DNA of 64,000 nucleotides from Companilactobacillus kimchiensis (lineage in GTDB: Bacteria; Bacillota; Bacilli; Lactobacillales; Lactobacillaceae). The notes beneath the pieces are model-generated. The model saw nothing but the letters and a program-made list of their open reading frames with translations. It did not search any database and was not told where the DNA came from. The translations under genes and the position numbers were made by a program. The stretch is from positions 62,001-126,000 of the forward strand of contig NZ_JQCF01000007.1 of the NCBI RefSeq assembly GCF_001438805.1, read 5' to 3'. Shown here in pieces: positions 8,820 through 18,172 of the stretch. Each line of letters starts with the position of its first letter. Positions within the stretch are counted from its first letter, which is position 1.

Positions 8820-10658
8820 TTAATGCATGCGAACTAACCCTTGTTTAGTAACTTTGAATAGACCAGTAACAACATGTTGGTGAAAAACTTTTTCTGTTAG
8901 AACAGTAAAAGTTCGATGAGTTTCGGGAATCGCAACATATTGGTAACCTTCAATGGCTTGTTTAAATGCTTTGGGAGTCATCATGAAATTTTCTTGACCA
9001 ATGGCATTATCAGTAAAGTAGTAGTAACGCCCAACATAACCAGCGTAATAATCATTTACATCAACTAGTTCTGGATCAACAATTAAAATTTTGTTGTGAT
9101 TCAAATGATTCCAAGGTTTAGAAATTCGTTTCATTTGTAAAGGTAACGTATTGTGGTTCATTTCATTGGAAAATTTGGTTCCAGTAACTTCTGAATACAT
9201 CATCGTAATAGCGAAGAAACCGACGACCAGAGTAGTTACTTGATACATATTTTTAGTGGCAGCACTTTTAAAGGCTTGGGTGTTACGTTTTTGAAAGTTT
9301 TGTTCAAATTGTAATTTATCGAGGACTCTGACCAAACAAATTGCCGCAATAAATAAATTCAAAATGACGGTACTAGCCATATAACGCTCGAAACCATCTA
9401 AGAGGATTGCTTCAGCATATGGCATTGATAGAATATACATTCCAAACAAACTTATATAATAGGTGATAAAAACAAAATCAAGTAATAGTGCAATACCAAG
9501 TAGATTATTTCGTTGATGCTTGTAAATACGGACTACTAACCAAGTAGCGATTAGCACAACATTGATCATGATAATACCCTTAGTTGAAAGTGAATTCAGA
9601 CTGGTGATTTGTTCGATGAATTTGTGAGCAATCTTTAATAAAGCTTGATGACTTTCACCATTTAATTGTTTGGAATAGGCTTGGGTACTGATTTGGTGTT
9701 TGGAAACAGTAAAGGTACTTTTAACATGCTGATTCCACCAAGCAAAGGGTAAATAGCCAACGCCTAAAGTGATTACAAATTGAATCGGAACAGTGATCAG
9801 ACGTTGCCACTTCCAATGATGATTGGTAATTAGGGTATATAGGAAAAAAATGGCAATCATAATGACGAAAAAAGTTGCCGAATTTTTGACAAGTAACAAA
9901 GAAGCTACAAAGATAGCTACATGCGAACATAATAGAATTGGCTTTTTACGATAGACATAAATTCCTACTAAAGCGGCGATTGTAATAATCGGTAAAACAT
10001 AATCGACTAACAAGTTATTCAAACGAATGGCAATGTTAAAAACGAATGAAATTGCTAAGGCAAAACAGAGAATAAAGCTAGTTAGGGCCCGCGAGCGATC
10101 CCGTAGACCAGCAAAAATGGAATAAGCAGCGCCCCAAATTAAAATAAATTGGGCGACCAACATAGCACCGTCACTAAAACCGACCCAGTGAACGAATTGA
10201 GTGATAAATAAAGCTGTAGCAGGTGGGTATGAAGTAAATGAAATCAACTTATCAGCGGCACCTGGTAAATGCCCGGTAAAAGTCATGAATTTAACCATTA
10301 CCGCCCAATGTGAAAAGTTATCATAGTGGACTAGGGGGCTGTTCCAGAGCACTTGTCCGGTAGCAATCCCCAAACCAATCATCCAAAAATCAAATAAATG
10401 AATTCCTTCAAACTTTAGTTGCGCTTTACGGAATAAGCCCATTACAAACCATAAGATTGATAAGGCGATTCCCAGATAAGTGACGAATTTAATTCCTAGA
10501 TTCAACCAACCGGTCATTGCAAAACCATATAATATTAAGATTTGAATTAGCATAGAAGTGATCCAGGCTAAATAAGGGCTGACGCCAATTCGACGAACGG
10601 TACTGATATAGCCCAGTAAGCCGACGGCGTATAAAATAAACCCAATCCAATTTGACAT
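8820..10658 (-). CDS. Large polytopic membrane protein, GT-C-like, paralogue 1 of the polysaccharide locus
   Basis: 612 residues, multi-spanning, collinear with its downstream neighbour. Shared blocks include HYDNFSHWA, SFTSYPPATALFITQF, GFERYM and RLNNLLVDYVL, so the pair arose by tandem duplication. The Shine-Dalgarno AGGAGG overlaps the stop codon of the BcsA-like gene, showing tight operon structure. No enzyme motif is certain; the GT-C-like topology and location next to a processive glycosyltransferase suggest transfer of a sugar or other group onto the polymer, or assembly of the export machinery. Function is inferred. Confidence 0.75.
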   Translation of the reverse strand: MSNWIGFILYAVGLLGYISTVRRIGVSPYLAWITSMLIQILILYGFAMTGWLNLGIKFVTYLGIALSILWFVMGLFRKAQLKFEGIHLFDFWMIGLGIATGQVLWNSPLVHYDNFSHWAVMVKFMTFTGHLPGAADKLISFTSYPPATALFITQFVHWVGFSDGAMLVAQFILIWGAAYSIFAGLRDRSRALTSFILCFALAISFVFNIAIRLNNLLVDYVLPIITIAALVGIYVYRKKPILLCSHVAIFVASLLLVKNSATFFVIMIAIFFLYTLITNHHWKWQRLITVPIQFVITLGVGYLPFAWWNQHVKSTFTVSKHQISTQAYSKQLNGESHQALLKIAHKFIEQITSLNSLSTKGIIMINVVLIATWLVVRIYKHQRNNLLGIALLLDFVFITYYISLFGMYILSMPYAEAILLDGFERYMASTVILNLFIAAICLVRVLDKLQFEQNFQKRNTQAFKSAATKNMYQVTTLVVGFFAITMMYSEVTGTKFSNEMNHNTLPLQMKRISKPWNHLNHNKILIVDPELVDVNDYYAGYVGRYYYFTDNAIGQENFMMTPKAFKQAIEGYQYVAIPETHRTFTVLTEKVFHQHVVTGLFKVTKQGLVRMH

Positions 10659-10672
10659 AAAGATGCTTCCTC

Positions 10673-12658
10673 CTAAAATCGATTAAAACGACTACTTATT
10701 TTGCGTTCAATTGTTCGTGCTCGAACAACCAAGTTCATATATAATTCATCGAATGGTGTGACCCAAGTATCTTGAACGCTTGGTAAAGTCGTATTAGCGC
10801 CATCATAAATGATTTGTAAATAATGATCTCGATTCTCATCTTCGGGCATTTGGACTTGAACACTATAAATTGCTGTATCACCACGATGACTAATTCGAGC
10901 TACTTTACCGGTCAATTGAATATTGAACTGTTGGTGTTGCAGACTGAATTTAATGTCGTCACCTTCAGCAATATCATCAACAGGGCCGTCGGTAGTTTTA
11001 AATGCGATACCACCTTCAGAAACATCTTCAGTAAGAATCGCATGCCAGGTTCCATCTTTAGACTGAACTTTGCCGGTTACTTTCCGAATAAAACGTTCAC
11101 TCTTGCGATAAACGGGACGTCCGAGTGAAATGAACAAACACATGCTTAAGTTGATAAAATGCATTAATAACCAAAAGGTAATAACACTTCCAACTAAAAT
11201 CTCTGAGACATATTTACCATAGTTAAATTTGATGATGGCAATGAGGGTAACAGTCCATAGAATCAAATAAGGTAAAATATACAATTTATCCTTGATTGAA
11301 TAGGTGACATCTTTTGAAGTTACTTTGAATTTTTTAGCTTTGATCCCTAAACTTTCCAAAATAACGGGGATGAATAAATAAGGAGCAAAAAAGGTTTCTT
11401 GAACTTCTCCCCAACGTTCATTTCGAATTTTAGCATTATCGTGCATGACGGAAGTATCACCCATAACGTAATGTAACAAGAAATATCCAGGAGCCCAAAT
11501 AACCATCAGAATCCAAAAGTTAGCATTAACTACTTGGATTTTAAAAAGGGCATACAAAATAGGAGCGGTCATATAAATCATTCGTCTAAAGAAGGCCCAC
11601 CAATAGAAGTAAGTATTAAGAAGAATAATCCGGTTCATCATAGTCAGATGGGGGTTGGTGAAGATATGTAAATTGCGACAACTTTGAATAACGCCTCGAG
11701 CCCAACGGGTTCTTTGCTTAATCACACCTTTCATATCAATCGGTGTGATACCACTGGATTGTGGAACTTTGGTGGCTAAACTAATATAACCAGCCATATT
11801 AAGCATAGTGCCTAATTCAAAATCTTCAGTGATGGTATCAGTGGGAAAGCCACCGACTTCATCTACAGCCGAACGCAAAAAGACAGCATTAGAGCCCGTA
11901 AAGAGGGCTCTTTTATTACCACCATTTAGAATATTGACATCTCTTGAAAAAAAATCTTGTTCGTTGGGGATGATTTTTTCTGAGAAAAGATTGAATTGGA
12001 AAATATCAGCGTTGTAAAAACTTTGAGGGGTCTGAACGAAACCTAATGGTTCTGTATGATCAGGGTCATCTTTTAATTGTTGAAAGTTTTCAGTAAATAA
12101 TGGAACAGTATTGCGTAAGAAAGTTGAAAAAGGAATCATATCAGTATCAAAGATGGCAAAGAGTGGTGAATGAAGTTTTGCCAAGGTATGGTTGATGTTA
12201 CCTGATTTAGCTTGCTTATTATTTTCCATGCCAGAATAACCTACATGATAATGTTTGGCTAGAGCCTGGACCTCAGGACGGTTTCCATCGTCAGCGACGA
12301 CAATATGGACTTTACTTTTATCAGGATAATTGAGATAAGTAGCCGCATTAATGGTTTTGCGCAGTAAATCGACATTTTCATTGTGAGTTACGACGATAAT
12401 ATCAATATCTGGTAGGGGCTGTTTAGGTTCGTAGTTTGGGATAATCAAATTCATCTTTTTCTTAGTTGATAGCATACGGAAAAAAATTAGAATAAATCCT
12501 GTTGCGTTGGATAAGATTTCACTAATTACCAATAATAATGCAAAAATCAAAGTGAAAATATTAGCGTGCCAAGGAATAGTAAAGAAAATTCGCCATAGTA
12601 GATAGATTATTGATAGAGCAATGGCCAGAAAATAAATAAAACGGCGCTTGTTAGACAT
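10673..12658 (-). CDS. BcsA-like processive glycosyltransferase (GT2) with C-terminal PilZ domain
   Basis: A 661-residue inner-membrane polysaccharide synthase. Two N-terminal membrane segments precede a GT2 catalytic domain with all processive-synthase motifs: DDG (residues 123-125), DTD (171-173), TED (277-279) and QRTRW (315-319). Further membrane helices and a BcsA-like FKVTSK segment follow. The C-terminus is a PilZ domain with both c-di-GMP contact motifs: RKSER (RxxxR, 518-522) and DVSEGG (DxSxxG, 545-550). I chose ATG 12658, preceded by AAAGAGG, over a longer in-frame start at 12730, because it overlaps the upstream stop by only 8 bases. Polymer identity is unknown; cellulose or another beta-glucan is possible. 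c-di-GMP activation is inferred from intact motifs. Confidence 0.88.
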   Translation of the reverse strand: MSNKRRFIYFLAIALSIIYLLWRIFFTIPWHANIFTLIFALLLVISEILSNATGFILIFFRMLSTKKKMNLIIPNYEPKQPLPDIDIIVVTHNENVDLLRKTINAATYLNYPDKSKVHIVVADDGNRPEVQALAKHYHVGYSGMENNKQAKSGNINHTLAKLHSPLFAIFDTDMIPFSTFLRNTVPLFTENFQQLKDDPDHTEPLGFVQTPQSFYNADIFQFNLFSEKIIPNEQDFFSRDVNILNGGNKRALFTGSNAVFLRSAVDEVGGFPTDTITEDFELGTMLNMAGYISLATKVPQSSGITPIDMKGVIKQRTRWARGVIQSCRNLHIFTNPHLTMMNRIILLNTYFYWWAFFRRMIYMTAPILYALFKIQVVNANFWILMVIWAPGYFLLHYVMGDTSVMHDNAKIRNERWGEVQETFFAPYLFIPVILESLGIKAKKFKVTSKDVTYSIKDKLYILPYLILWTVTLIAIIKFNYGKYVSEILVGSVITFWLLMHFINLSMCLFISLGRPVYRKSERFIRKVTGKVQSKDGTWHAILTEDVSEGGIAFKTTDGPVDDIAEGDDIKFSLQHQQFNIQLTGKVARISHRGDTAIYSVQVQMPEDENRDHYLQIIYDGANTTLPSVQDTWVTPFDELYMNLVVRARTIERKISSRFNRF

Positions 12659-13736
12659 GTTGAGGTACCTCTTTAAAGATAAAATCACGTTGAACTTGAT
12701 AGCTAATAATGAAGAGAATGAAATCAACAATCACTTTTGCCATAGTTGGCATCAGTTGACTGTTAGTAACTGGGAAGAGTGTAGTTAGAGCATTCGTAAA
12801 GAAACCCGAAGCAATCATTTGTACGATAAATAAACATCCGTATTTTAGAAAAGTCTGGTGTCCAGCATGATTAAAGACGACATGATGATTAATGGCGTAG
12901 TTAACTGTTGAGGACAGGACACGTGAGACAACGGTTGCGATTAAAATACTATTTAAAATATGATTTCCAATAAGAAAAAGAACCAGGTAAAATAGTCCGA
13001 TATCGATGATAAAGGAAAAAAAGCCACTGGCAGCAAATTTGAAAAAACGCGCATAAATGGCAATGGAATCACGAATTACACGAAAATGTGATGACGAATT
13101 ACCATCTAAGTAAACTGTTGGAATTGGTTGTTCAACTACTTGAATATTATATTTTTTTGCTTGAAGTAACATATCAAATTCAAATTCAAACCGATCTCCA
13201 GGGAAATTAATTAGTTCAGCTGTATAATCCATGGGAATTACTCGCAAACCAGTTTGCGTATCGGAAATATTTTGATGAGTTAATAAACGAACTAAGTTAC
13301 TAGTCAAAATATTTCCAAATTGACTACGAAAAGGAATGGCATTGGTAAAATGTCGGACTCCAATAACTAGCTGATTGGGATTCAGACCGAATTTATCAAG
13401 ACAGCTACTTAAAGCGGCAACGGTATGTTGGCCATCGGAATCCATCGTGGCAATGCCGTTAAGGGCAGGAAAGTTATGTTGAACATAGCTAAAACCTGTT
13501 TTTAAAGCTGCGCCTTTACCAAGATTAGTTTTGTGATGGAGCAAGGTTAGATTTGGCAATGATAATTTTAATAATTGTTGAAAAATTTGTTGATGCGCAG
13601 TGTCACTACCATCGTCAATGATAATGATATGTTCAATAATTTTTTCCAAGGATCTTGTACTGATAATATCTTGGATCAAAGTAATTAATTTATCGTCCGG
13701 ATTGAGTGCCGGAATAATAACACCTATTTTTAACAT
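12651..13736 (-). CDS. GT2 glycosyltransferase fused to a GtrA-like membrane domain
   Basis: 361 residues. Residues 1-220 form a DPM1-type GT2 domain with the nucleotide-sugar motifs DDGSD (41-45) and MDSDGQH (98-104). Residues about 230-361 form four membrane helices of GtrA type. Such fusions usually make or flip a polyprenyl-phosphate sugar that GT-C enzymes then use, which fits the two GT-C-like proteins downstream. The start ATG has GAGGGGG upstream. It is the first gene of the operon; its stop overlaps the synthase start by 8 bases. The sugar is not predictable. Confidence 0.85.
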   Translation of the reverse strand: MLKIGVIIPALNPDDKLITLIQDIISTRSLEKIIEHIIIIDDGSDTAHQQIFQQLLKLSLPNLTLLHHKTNLGKGAALKTGFSYVQHNFPALNGIATMDSDGQHTVAALSSCLDKFGLNPNQLVIGVRHFTNAIPFRSQFGNILTSNLVRLLTHQNISDTQTGLRVIPMDYTAELINFPGDRFEFEFDMLLQAKKYNIQVVEQPIPTVYLDGNSSSHFRVIRDSIAIYARFFKFAASGFFSFIIDIGLFYLVLFLIGNHILNSILIATVVSRVLSSTVNYAINHHVVFNHAGHQTFLKYGCLFIVQMIASGFFTNALTTLFPVTNSQLMPTMAKVIVDFILFIISYQVQRDFIFKEVPQHV

Positions 13737-14024
13737 AGTGACCCCCTCGCCACATAAAAGTTCCTCTAAAAATATGTTCGAATTATTAATTTATTTATTT
13801 TAACGTATCACATTAAATGACCTGATTACATGTCATTAGGAGATATTTATTTAATTAAAAGTTCAAGTTAAGTATAAAAAATAAACCTACGTTAATGATA
13901 ACATTCTGAGTACAGGGATACATGTTAATATAATAATATTGATATGAAATATTATTATATGATATTTATGGCTTTTAGGGAGTTAATAATTTGACTGGTT
14001 TATTGGCGTACTATTATTAAAAAA
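13737..14024. other. AT-rich intergenic region upstream of the polysaccharide operon
   Basis: About 290 bases with no coding frame. It must hold the promoter of the minus-strand polysaccharide operon, but I see no clear consensus. Very AT-rich stretches (13760-13810 and 13930-13975) contain short dyads, including AATGAC with GTCATT near 13815-13841, which could be a regulator site. Nothing more can be supported. Confidence 0.4.
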
Positions 14025-14072
14025 CACAAAAAAAATTCACCAACGAATTGTAAAATTCGTCGATGAATTTTT
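14025..14072 (-). terminator. Intrinsic terminator of mntH
   Basis: Arms 14033-14049 and 14054-14070 pair over 17 bp with two wobble positions around a GTAA-containing loop, followed on the minus strand by a long T run. It sits 5 bases after the mntH stop. Confidence 0.85.
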
Positions 14073-14076
14073 TTGA

Positions 14077-15441
14077 TTAGAATAAGGTAGTCCAAATTAA
14101 TTGGAGATTTAAGATGACAAGAATAATTGCTACGATCCAAGATAAATATTTCACCCAAGGTCGATTGGCAAATGGTCCCATTAGTTTCTTATCACTGGTA
14201 AACATGATCAAGGGAATCATAGCAAATGGTAGGGCAATTGATAAGAAGACTTGTGATAAGGTCAAAAGTCCCTCAATTTTAGCTTCATTACCCTTGTAAT
14301 AAATGGCAAAGGCCAAAACAGGAATGATTGAGATCAAACGTGTCAAAAGCCGTTGTGCCCAAAGGGGCATTTTCAAATTAATGAACCCTTCCATGATTAT
14401 TTGTCCAGCTAAGGTTCCAGTAATAGTAGAACTTTGACCGGAAGCTAGCAAAGCAATAGCAAATAGCATACTCAACATTGGACTAGCAATAGCACCAACA
14501 ATTTTAGAATTGCTGAGGGCATTGAATAGATCAACGAAACGTCCTAGATCACTGTTAGTTCCATAGAATAAAGCAGCACCTAAAATCAATAACAAACTGT
14601 TAACTACAAAAGCTAATGTTAATTGAATATTTGAATCGGCAATTGTGAAACGAATTGTTTTTTTAACTGAGTCGTGATCATGAATATCATATTTACGTGT
14701 TTGTGAAATAGATGAGCCAAGGTAGAGATCATGGGGCATGACGGTCGCTCCGACAATACCTAAAGCTAAATACAACATAGGTTGATTAGTTAAGATTTGT
14801 GCACGGGGAACATAACCGTTTAAGACGCCTAAGGCGTCTGGCTTTGATAAAAAGACTTCATAAGCAAAAACTAAAAGAATAACAGCTACTAGGGTAGCGA
14901 CAATAGCCTCGATCTTATGAAATCCTAAACGCATCAAGAATAAAAGAATTAAAACATCAAAGGCTGTGATTGTAATACCAACGATCAATGGAAAACCAAA
15001 GAGCAATTCCAAGGCGATACCGGAACCAATAATTTCCGCCACATCAGTAGCCATAATGGCTAATTCAGTAATGACCCAAAGGATAAAGCCACTGACTTTA
15101 GAAGTTCGTTCACGAGTCAATTGAGCCAAATCACGTCCGGTAACGATACCTAAACGGGCCGACATTGCTTGGAGTAACATCGCAATCAAACTGGAGAGTA
15201 AAACGACACTCAGTAAGGTGTATTTGAATTGAGCACCACCACCGATTGAGGTGATCCAGTTACCAGGATCCATATAACCAACGGCAATCAGAGCACCGGG
15301 GCCAGTATAGGCTAGAAGTGTTTTGAAATAACCGGCATTCTCTGGCACATCAATCGAACCATTGATTTCATCCAAACTCTTATGCTGCGTACCAGTACCC
15401 TCAATAAATTTTTCGTGCTTTTTTTCTTCTTTGTGCTTCAA
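14077..15441 (-). CDS. mntH: Nramp-family Mn2+/H+ symporter MntH
   Basis: A 454-residue, ~11-helix transporter importing manganese, which lactobacilli accumulate as an antioxidant. Diagnostic motifs are DPGNW in helix 1 and [10 protein letters not shown] in helix 6, the metal-binding pair of Nramp proteins. I chose TTG 15441, preceded by AGAGGGG at an 8-base spacing, giving an N-terminus that begins [13 protein letters not shown] longer in-frame TTG at 15507, overlapping the USP gene, has no good ribosome site. It is the second gene after a universal stress protein and is probably cotranscribed with it. MntR control is expected from the family, but I could not identify a convincing box. Confidence 0.92.
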   Translation of the reverse strand: MKHKEEKKHEKFIEGTGTQHKSLDEINGSIDVPENAGYFKTLLAYTGPGALIAVGYMDPGNWITSIGGGAQFKYTLLSVVLLSSLIAMLLQAMSARLGIVTGRDLAQLTRERTSKVSGFILWVITELAIMATDVAEIIGSGIALELLFGFPLIVGITITAFDVLILLFLMRLGFHKIEAIVATLVAVILLVFAYEVFLSKPDALGVLNGYVPRAQILTNQPMLYLALGIVGATVMPHDLYLGSSISQTRKYDIHDHDSVKKTIRFTIADSNIQLTLAFVVNSLLLILGAALFYGTNSDLGRFVDLFNALSNSKIVGAIASPMLSMLFAIALLASGQSSTITGTLAGQIIMEGFINLKMPLWAQRLLTRLISIIPVLAFAIYYKGNEAKIEGLLTLSQVFLSIALPFAMIPLIMFTSDKKLMGPFANRPWVKYLSWIVAIILVILNLQLIWTTLF

Positions 15442-15493
15442 AATGATAGCCCCTCTTTCTGTAGGTAAAGACCTACTTATGAGGTTCCGTATT

Positions 15494-15955
15494 TTAACGG
15501 ACGACAATCACCGAAACAGGGGCTTTTTTAGCCAAGCGCGGCCCAATTGCCCCTGTGATTTTAGAGTGGGGAAATTGGGTGTCAGCTCCAGTGACTATGA
15601 GATCCGGGTTAAAGTCCGGAATCACACGTTCTAAGATGACGTCGTCAACGTCGCCATCTTCGTAAACTAAGGGTTCAACTTTTGTAAGGCCTGTTTCTTC
15701 CGCCAGTTTAACGTAGTGATTGACCACTTGAGTTAAATTAGTCCGTTTTTCATCAATTTTTGCTGGAGTCAATGAATCGAAAATATTGATATCATCACTT
15801 TCCATTACCGAGACAATGCCTAGATTTGCTCCATAGTCACGTGCTAGGGTAGTGGCGAACCGAAAAGCTCTGGTGGATGATTCATGATCATCTTCATCAA
15901 CAGTTAGTAGAATACGTCGATAAACCAAAGGATCTTTAATTGTTTGATAGTCCAT
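15494..15955 (-). CDS. Universal stress protein UspA family
   Basis: 153 residues, a single Usp domain: an N-terminal [15 protein letters not shown] strand-loop and a C-terminal [18 protein letters not shown] segment. The glycine-rich ATP loop is only partly conserved. The start ATG at 15955 is preceded by GAGGAGG; an upstream in-frame start would run into the promoter. It is the promoter-proximal gene of a usp-mntH unit: the mntH start lies 52 bases beyond its stop. The association suggests a link between manganese import and stress, which is inference. Confidence 0.88.
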   Translation of the reverse strand: MDYQTIKDPLVYRRILLTVDEDDHESSTRAFRFATTLARDYGANLGIVSVMESDDINIFDSLTPAKIDEKRTNLTQVVNHYVKLAEETGLTKVEPLVYEDGDVDDVILERVIPDFNPDLIVTGADTQFPHSKITGAIGPRLAKKAPVSVIVVR

Positions 15956-15991
15956 AATATATTCCTCCTCATAAATTCCATATTCAACCCT

Positions 15992-16019
15992 ATAATACCT
16001 AAATATGTGAGGCACACAA
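15992..16019 (-). promoter_or_regulatory. Predicted sigma-A promoter of usp-mntH
   Basis: On the minus strand, TTGTGT (16014-16019) and TATTAT (15992-15997) are separated by 16 bases, about 35 bases upstream of the usp start codon. Confidence 0.55.
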
Positions 16020-16141
16020 GGGAAAAGAAATGAGAATTAGGATGATTTATTGGAGAATATAAAAGTATTAATTAATGTTATCAGCTAACAAAGAAATTAA
16101 AATTAAGTTTAATTGATTCAACAAAAATGTCTTTAAAATGA

Positions 16142-16213
16142 AAAACAAAATGGTGGAAGGCCACAATAGGGAACCGGTAACCAACCACTCAATTATAATA
16201 ATAATTTTGTTTT
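16142..16213. other. Unexplained imperfect long dyad between prsA and usp
   Basis: Ten-base arms AAAACAAAAT (16142-16151) and ATTTTGTTTT (16204-16213) are exactly complementary. The interior contains GTGGAAGGCCAC, a small hairpin, and GGAACCGGTAACC. It lies upstream of the predicted usp promoter, so it may be an independent small RNA, a repeat or a binding region. The rest of the 400-base gap between usp and prsA is AT-rich with no gene visible. Confidence 0.4.
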
Positions 16214-16306
16214 ATGTATAACATATTTTAGAAAAAGTTTCATATTTATAACAAATTTATTAATTAATACGAACTTATTATAAATAAGGATATATTTGAA
16301 CACAAA

Positions 16307-16342
16307 AAAATAGTGTTGGTAAATTTACCAACACTATTTTGA
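16307..16342 (-). terminator. Terminator of prsA
   Basis: A perfect 34-base palindrome (16307-16340) has its centre between 16323 and 16324, with T-runs on both sides. It lies 15 bases after the prsA stop on the minus strand. Confidence 0.85.
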
Positions 16343-16354
16343 TTATCTATTTAA

Positions 16355-17254
16355 TTATTTTTTAGCTGAAGTTGATGAAACATAACCTGAAAGAACATCT
16401 TTCAAATCACTATCTTTAATAGAAACATCAGCATTCTTCAATACCTTAGAAATTACTTTTTGCATAGTTGTTGAATCTTGCATCCATGAAGCGTAAAGCT
16501 TAGATTTAAGTTCAGCGGTGTGATCACTCATCTTACCCTTAGAAGGTTTCTTAACAAGTTGGATTACACTGTAACCATAACTAGTTTTAACAGGTGTATC
16601 TGTATAATCGCCAGTTTTAGCTAGTTTGTATGCAGCTGTCTTGAAGGTTGTGTCAACGGTTGTACTATCGTTGTCAAAAGCAGCCATCTTACCACCATTG
16701 TTCTTTGTAGCAGAATCTGTTGAATATTCTTTAGCTAAAGCACTGAATTTTTCACCGTTTTGAAGTTTTGTAATAACTTCTTTGGCAGTGTCTTCTTTAC
16801 TTACAAGAATTTGAGCAACTTGAATCTTAGGTTGGTAACTCTTCCATTCTTTCTTAAGATCAGCATTTGTAACTGTCTTGTTCTTCTCCAAAGCTACCTT
16901 TGTAAGAAGATTTGTACGAATGTTCTTCTTAAATTGGGCAGTTGTCATACCATTTTGTTGAAGAATTGAGCTGAATGATGAACCATATTGGCTCTTGTAC
17001 TTGTTGTATTCTTTATCTACTTGTTTAGTAGAAACACTCTTACCATATTGATCTTCAAGAGCCTTAGTAATGATCATTGTTTGAAGTGTTTGTTTACCTT
17101 GAGAAGAACTCTTCATTTCCTTGTAGTATTCTTCTTGGGTAATTCTACCACCTTTAAGAGTAGCAACGGTCTTGTTACTAGAACAACCAGCAACAACTGT
17201 TATCATAAATAGACCAGCAATAGCCAAAATCCATTTAGTTAATCGTTTATTCAT
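16355..17254 (-). CDS. prsA: PrsA foldase lipoprotein (parvulin-type peptidyl-prolyl isomerase)
   Basis: A 299-residue extracytoplasmic folding factor for secreted proteins and penicillin-binding proteins. A lipoprotein signal peptide ends in VAGC with the lipidated Cys at residue 24. The N-terminal chaperone region contains GRITQEEYYKEM. A central parvulin domain (about residues 135-235) contains IQVAQILVSKEDTA, the NGGKMAAFD strand and SYGYSVIQL. The C-terminal helix completes the chaperone lobe. It has its own terminator. The next genes on the same strand (YtxH-like, HIT) lie upstream, the usual neighbourhood in lactobacilli. Confidence 0.93.
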   Translation of the reverse strand: MNKRLTKWILAIAGLFMITVVAGCSSNKTVATLKGGRITQEEYYKEMKSSSQGKQTLQTMIITKALEDQYGKSVSTKQVDKEYNKYKSQYGSSFSSILQQNGMTTAQFKKNIRTNLLTKVALEKNKTVTNADLKKEWKSYQPKIQVAQILVSKEDTAKEVITKLQNGEKFSALAKEYSTDSATKNNGGKMAAFDNDSTTVDTTFKTAAYKLAKTGDYTDTPVKTSYGYSVIQLVKKPSKGKMSDHTAELKSKLYASWMQDSTTMQKVISKVLKNADVSIKDSDLKDVLSGYVSSTSAKK

Positions 17255-17360
17255 CTTTACACATCCTTAATTAATATGTCTACAATTGAAAAGACTACCA
17301 TAAAATATAGTGAATAGTTTATCATTTTAAGAAAAAATCACAAAAAATTCATAATTGGCA

Positions 17361-17654
17361 CTATATTTTATTGAGTTCTTCCAGATTTTCTTTCATATTT
17401 TCAAGTGAATCTTGCAAATTTTCAACATCAGGTTGAATACTTTGCGAATAATCGGCGATATCTTTTTGAATTCCTGACATAACTTCGGGAACAATCGCAG
17501 AATTTTTTTGCAGATCGACTAATATATCCTTAAAATCTTTTATATTATTAAATAACTTGGTATCATTAATACTAGGTATGACATTTTTTGATTGGAATAG
17601 TTGTAAGGCTACGCCAGAAATCGTTCCAACCATGAATCCAGCAAAAAATTTCAT
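17361..17654 (-). CDS. Small membrane-anchored coiled-coil protein, YtxH-like
   Basis: 97 residues. An N-terminal hydrophobic segment with glycines (MKFFAGFMVGTISGVALQL) is followed by an amphipathic helical region ending in a strongly charged coiled coil (DSLENMKENLEELNKI). This resembles YtxH/gas-vesicle-like small proteins, but no function is known. ATG 17654 is preceded by GGAGG lying at the end of the HIT gene; the two are effectively contiguous. A longer in-frame start inside the HIT gene lacks a ribosome site. Confidence 0.72.
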   Translation of the reverse strand: MKFFAGFMVGTISGVALQLFQSKNVIPSINDTKLFNNIKDFKDILVDLQKNSAIVPEVMSGIQKDIADYSQSIQPDVENLQDSLENMKENLEELNKI

Positions 17655-17655
17655 C

Positions 17656-18084
17656 TTAATCCTCCAAGTGTTGTTTGATCTTATCGGCACGTTGTTGTAA
17701 TTCATCGTTACTTACTAAGCCAGTGTTGTCACCCCAGTGCATTGAGAAATCATCATCTTTTGAGTAACGGGGTACTAAGTGAATATGTGAATGCATAACG
17801 CTTTGATAGGCAATTTCACCATTATTTTGGCAAATATTCATACCGATAATATCAGGATTTGATTCTTTGATAGCACGAGCAATCATTGGAACTTTTTTGA
17901 AAACACGTTCTGCTAAATCTTCATCATATTCGAAGATATCCTTAACGTGTTTCTTAGGAACTACCAAGGTATGACCAGGTGTTACTTGTGAAATATCAAA
18001 GAAAGCTTTAATATCATCATCCTCGTAGATAGTAGTACTAGGGATTTCGTTGTTAATTATTTTGCAAAAGATACAATCATCCAT
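17656..18084 (-). CDS. HIT family nucleotide-binding hydrolase
   Basis: 142 residues with the histidine-triad signature HSHIHLVPR near residue 100 and a zinc-type CIFCKII start typical of Hit/HinT proteins. It probably hydrolyses adenosine phosphoramidates or dinucleoside polyphosphates. ATG 18084 follows GGAAGGAGA at good spacing. It is divergent from ecsAB, the conserved arrangement in Bacilli (hit next to ecsA). Confidence 0.9.
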   Translation of the reverse strand: MDDCIFCKIINNEIPSTTIYEDDDIKAFFDISQVTPGHTLVVPKKHVKDIFEYDEDLAERVFKKVPMIARAIKESNPDIIGMNICQNNGEIAYQSVMHSHIHLVPRYSKDDDFSMHWGDNTGLVSNDELQQRADKIKQHLED

Positions 18085-18172
18085 GTAAAAATCTCCTTCC
18101 AAAAACAGCATTATATTTATTACAATGCTATCATATTAACATTATTAAAAACAGATATAGGTGGTTTAATCC

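Noticed and set aside
11808-12017. Plus-strand frame inside the BcsA-like gene
   Set aside because: Antisense shadow of the glycosyltransferase catalytic domain.
16142-16213. Manganese (yybP-ykoY) riboswitch upstream of usp-mntH
   Set aside because: The conserved loop sequences of that riboswitch are not recognisable, and the element lies upstream of the best promoter.
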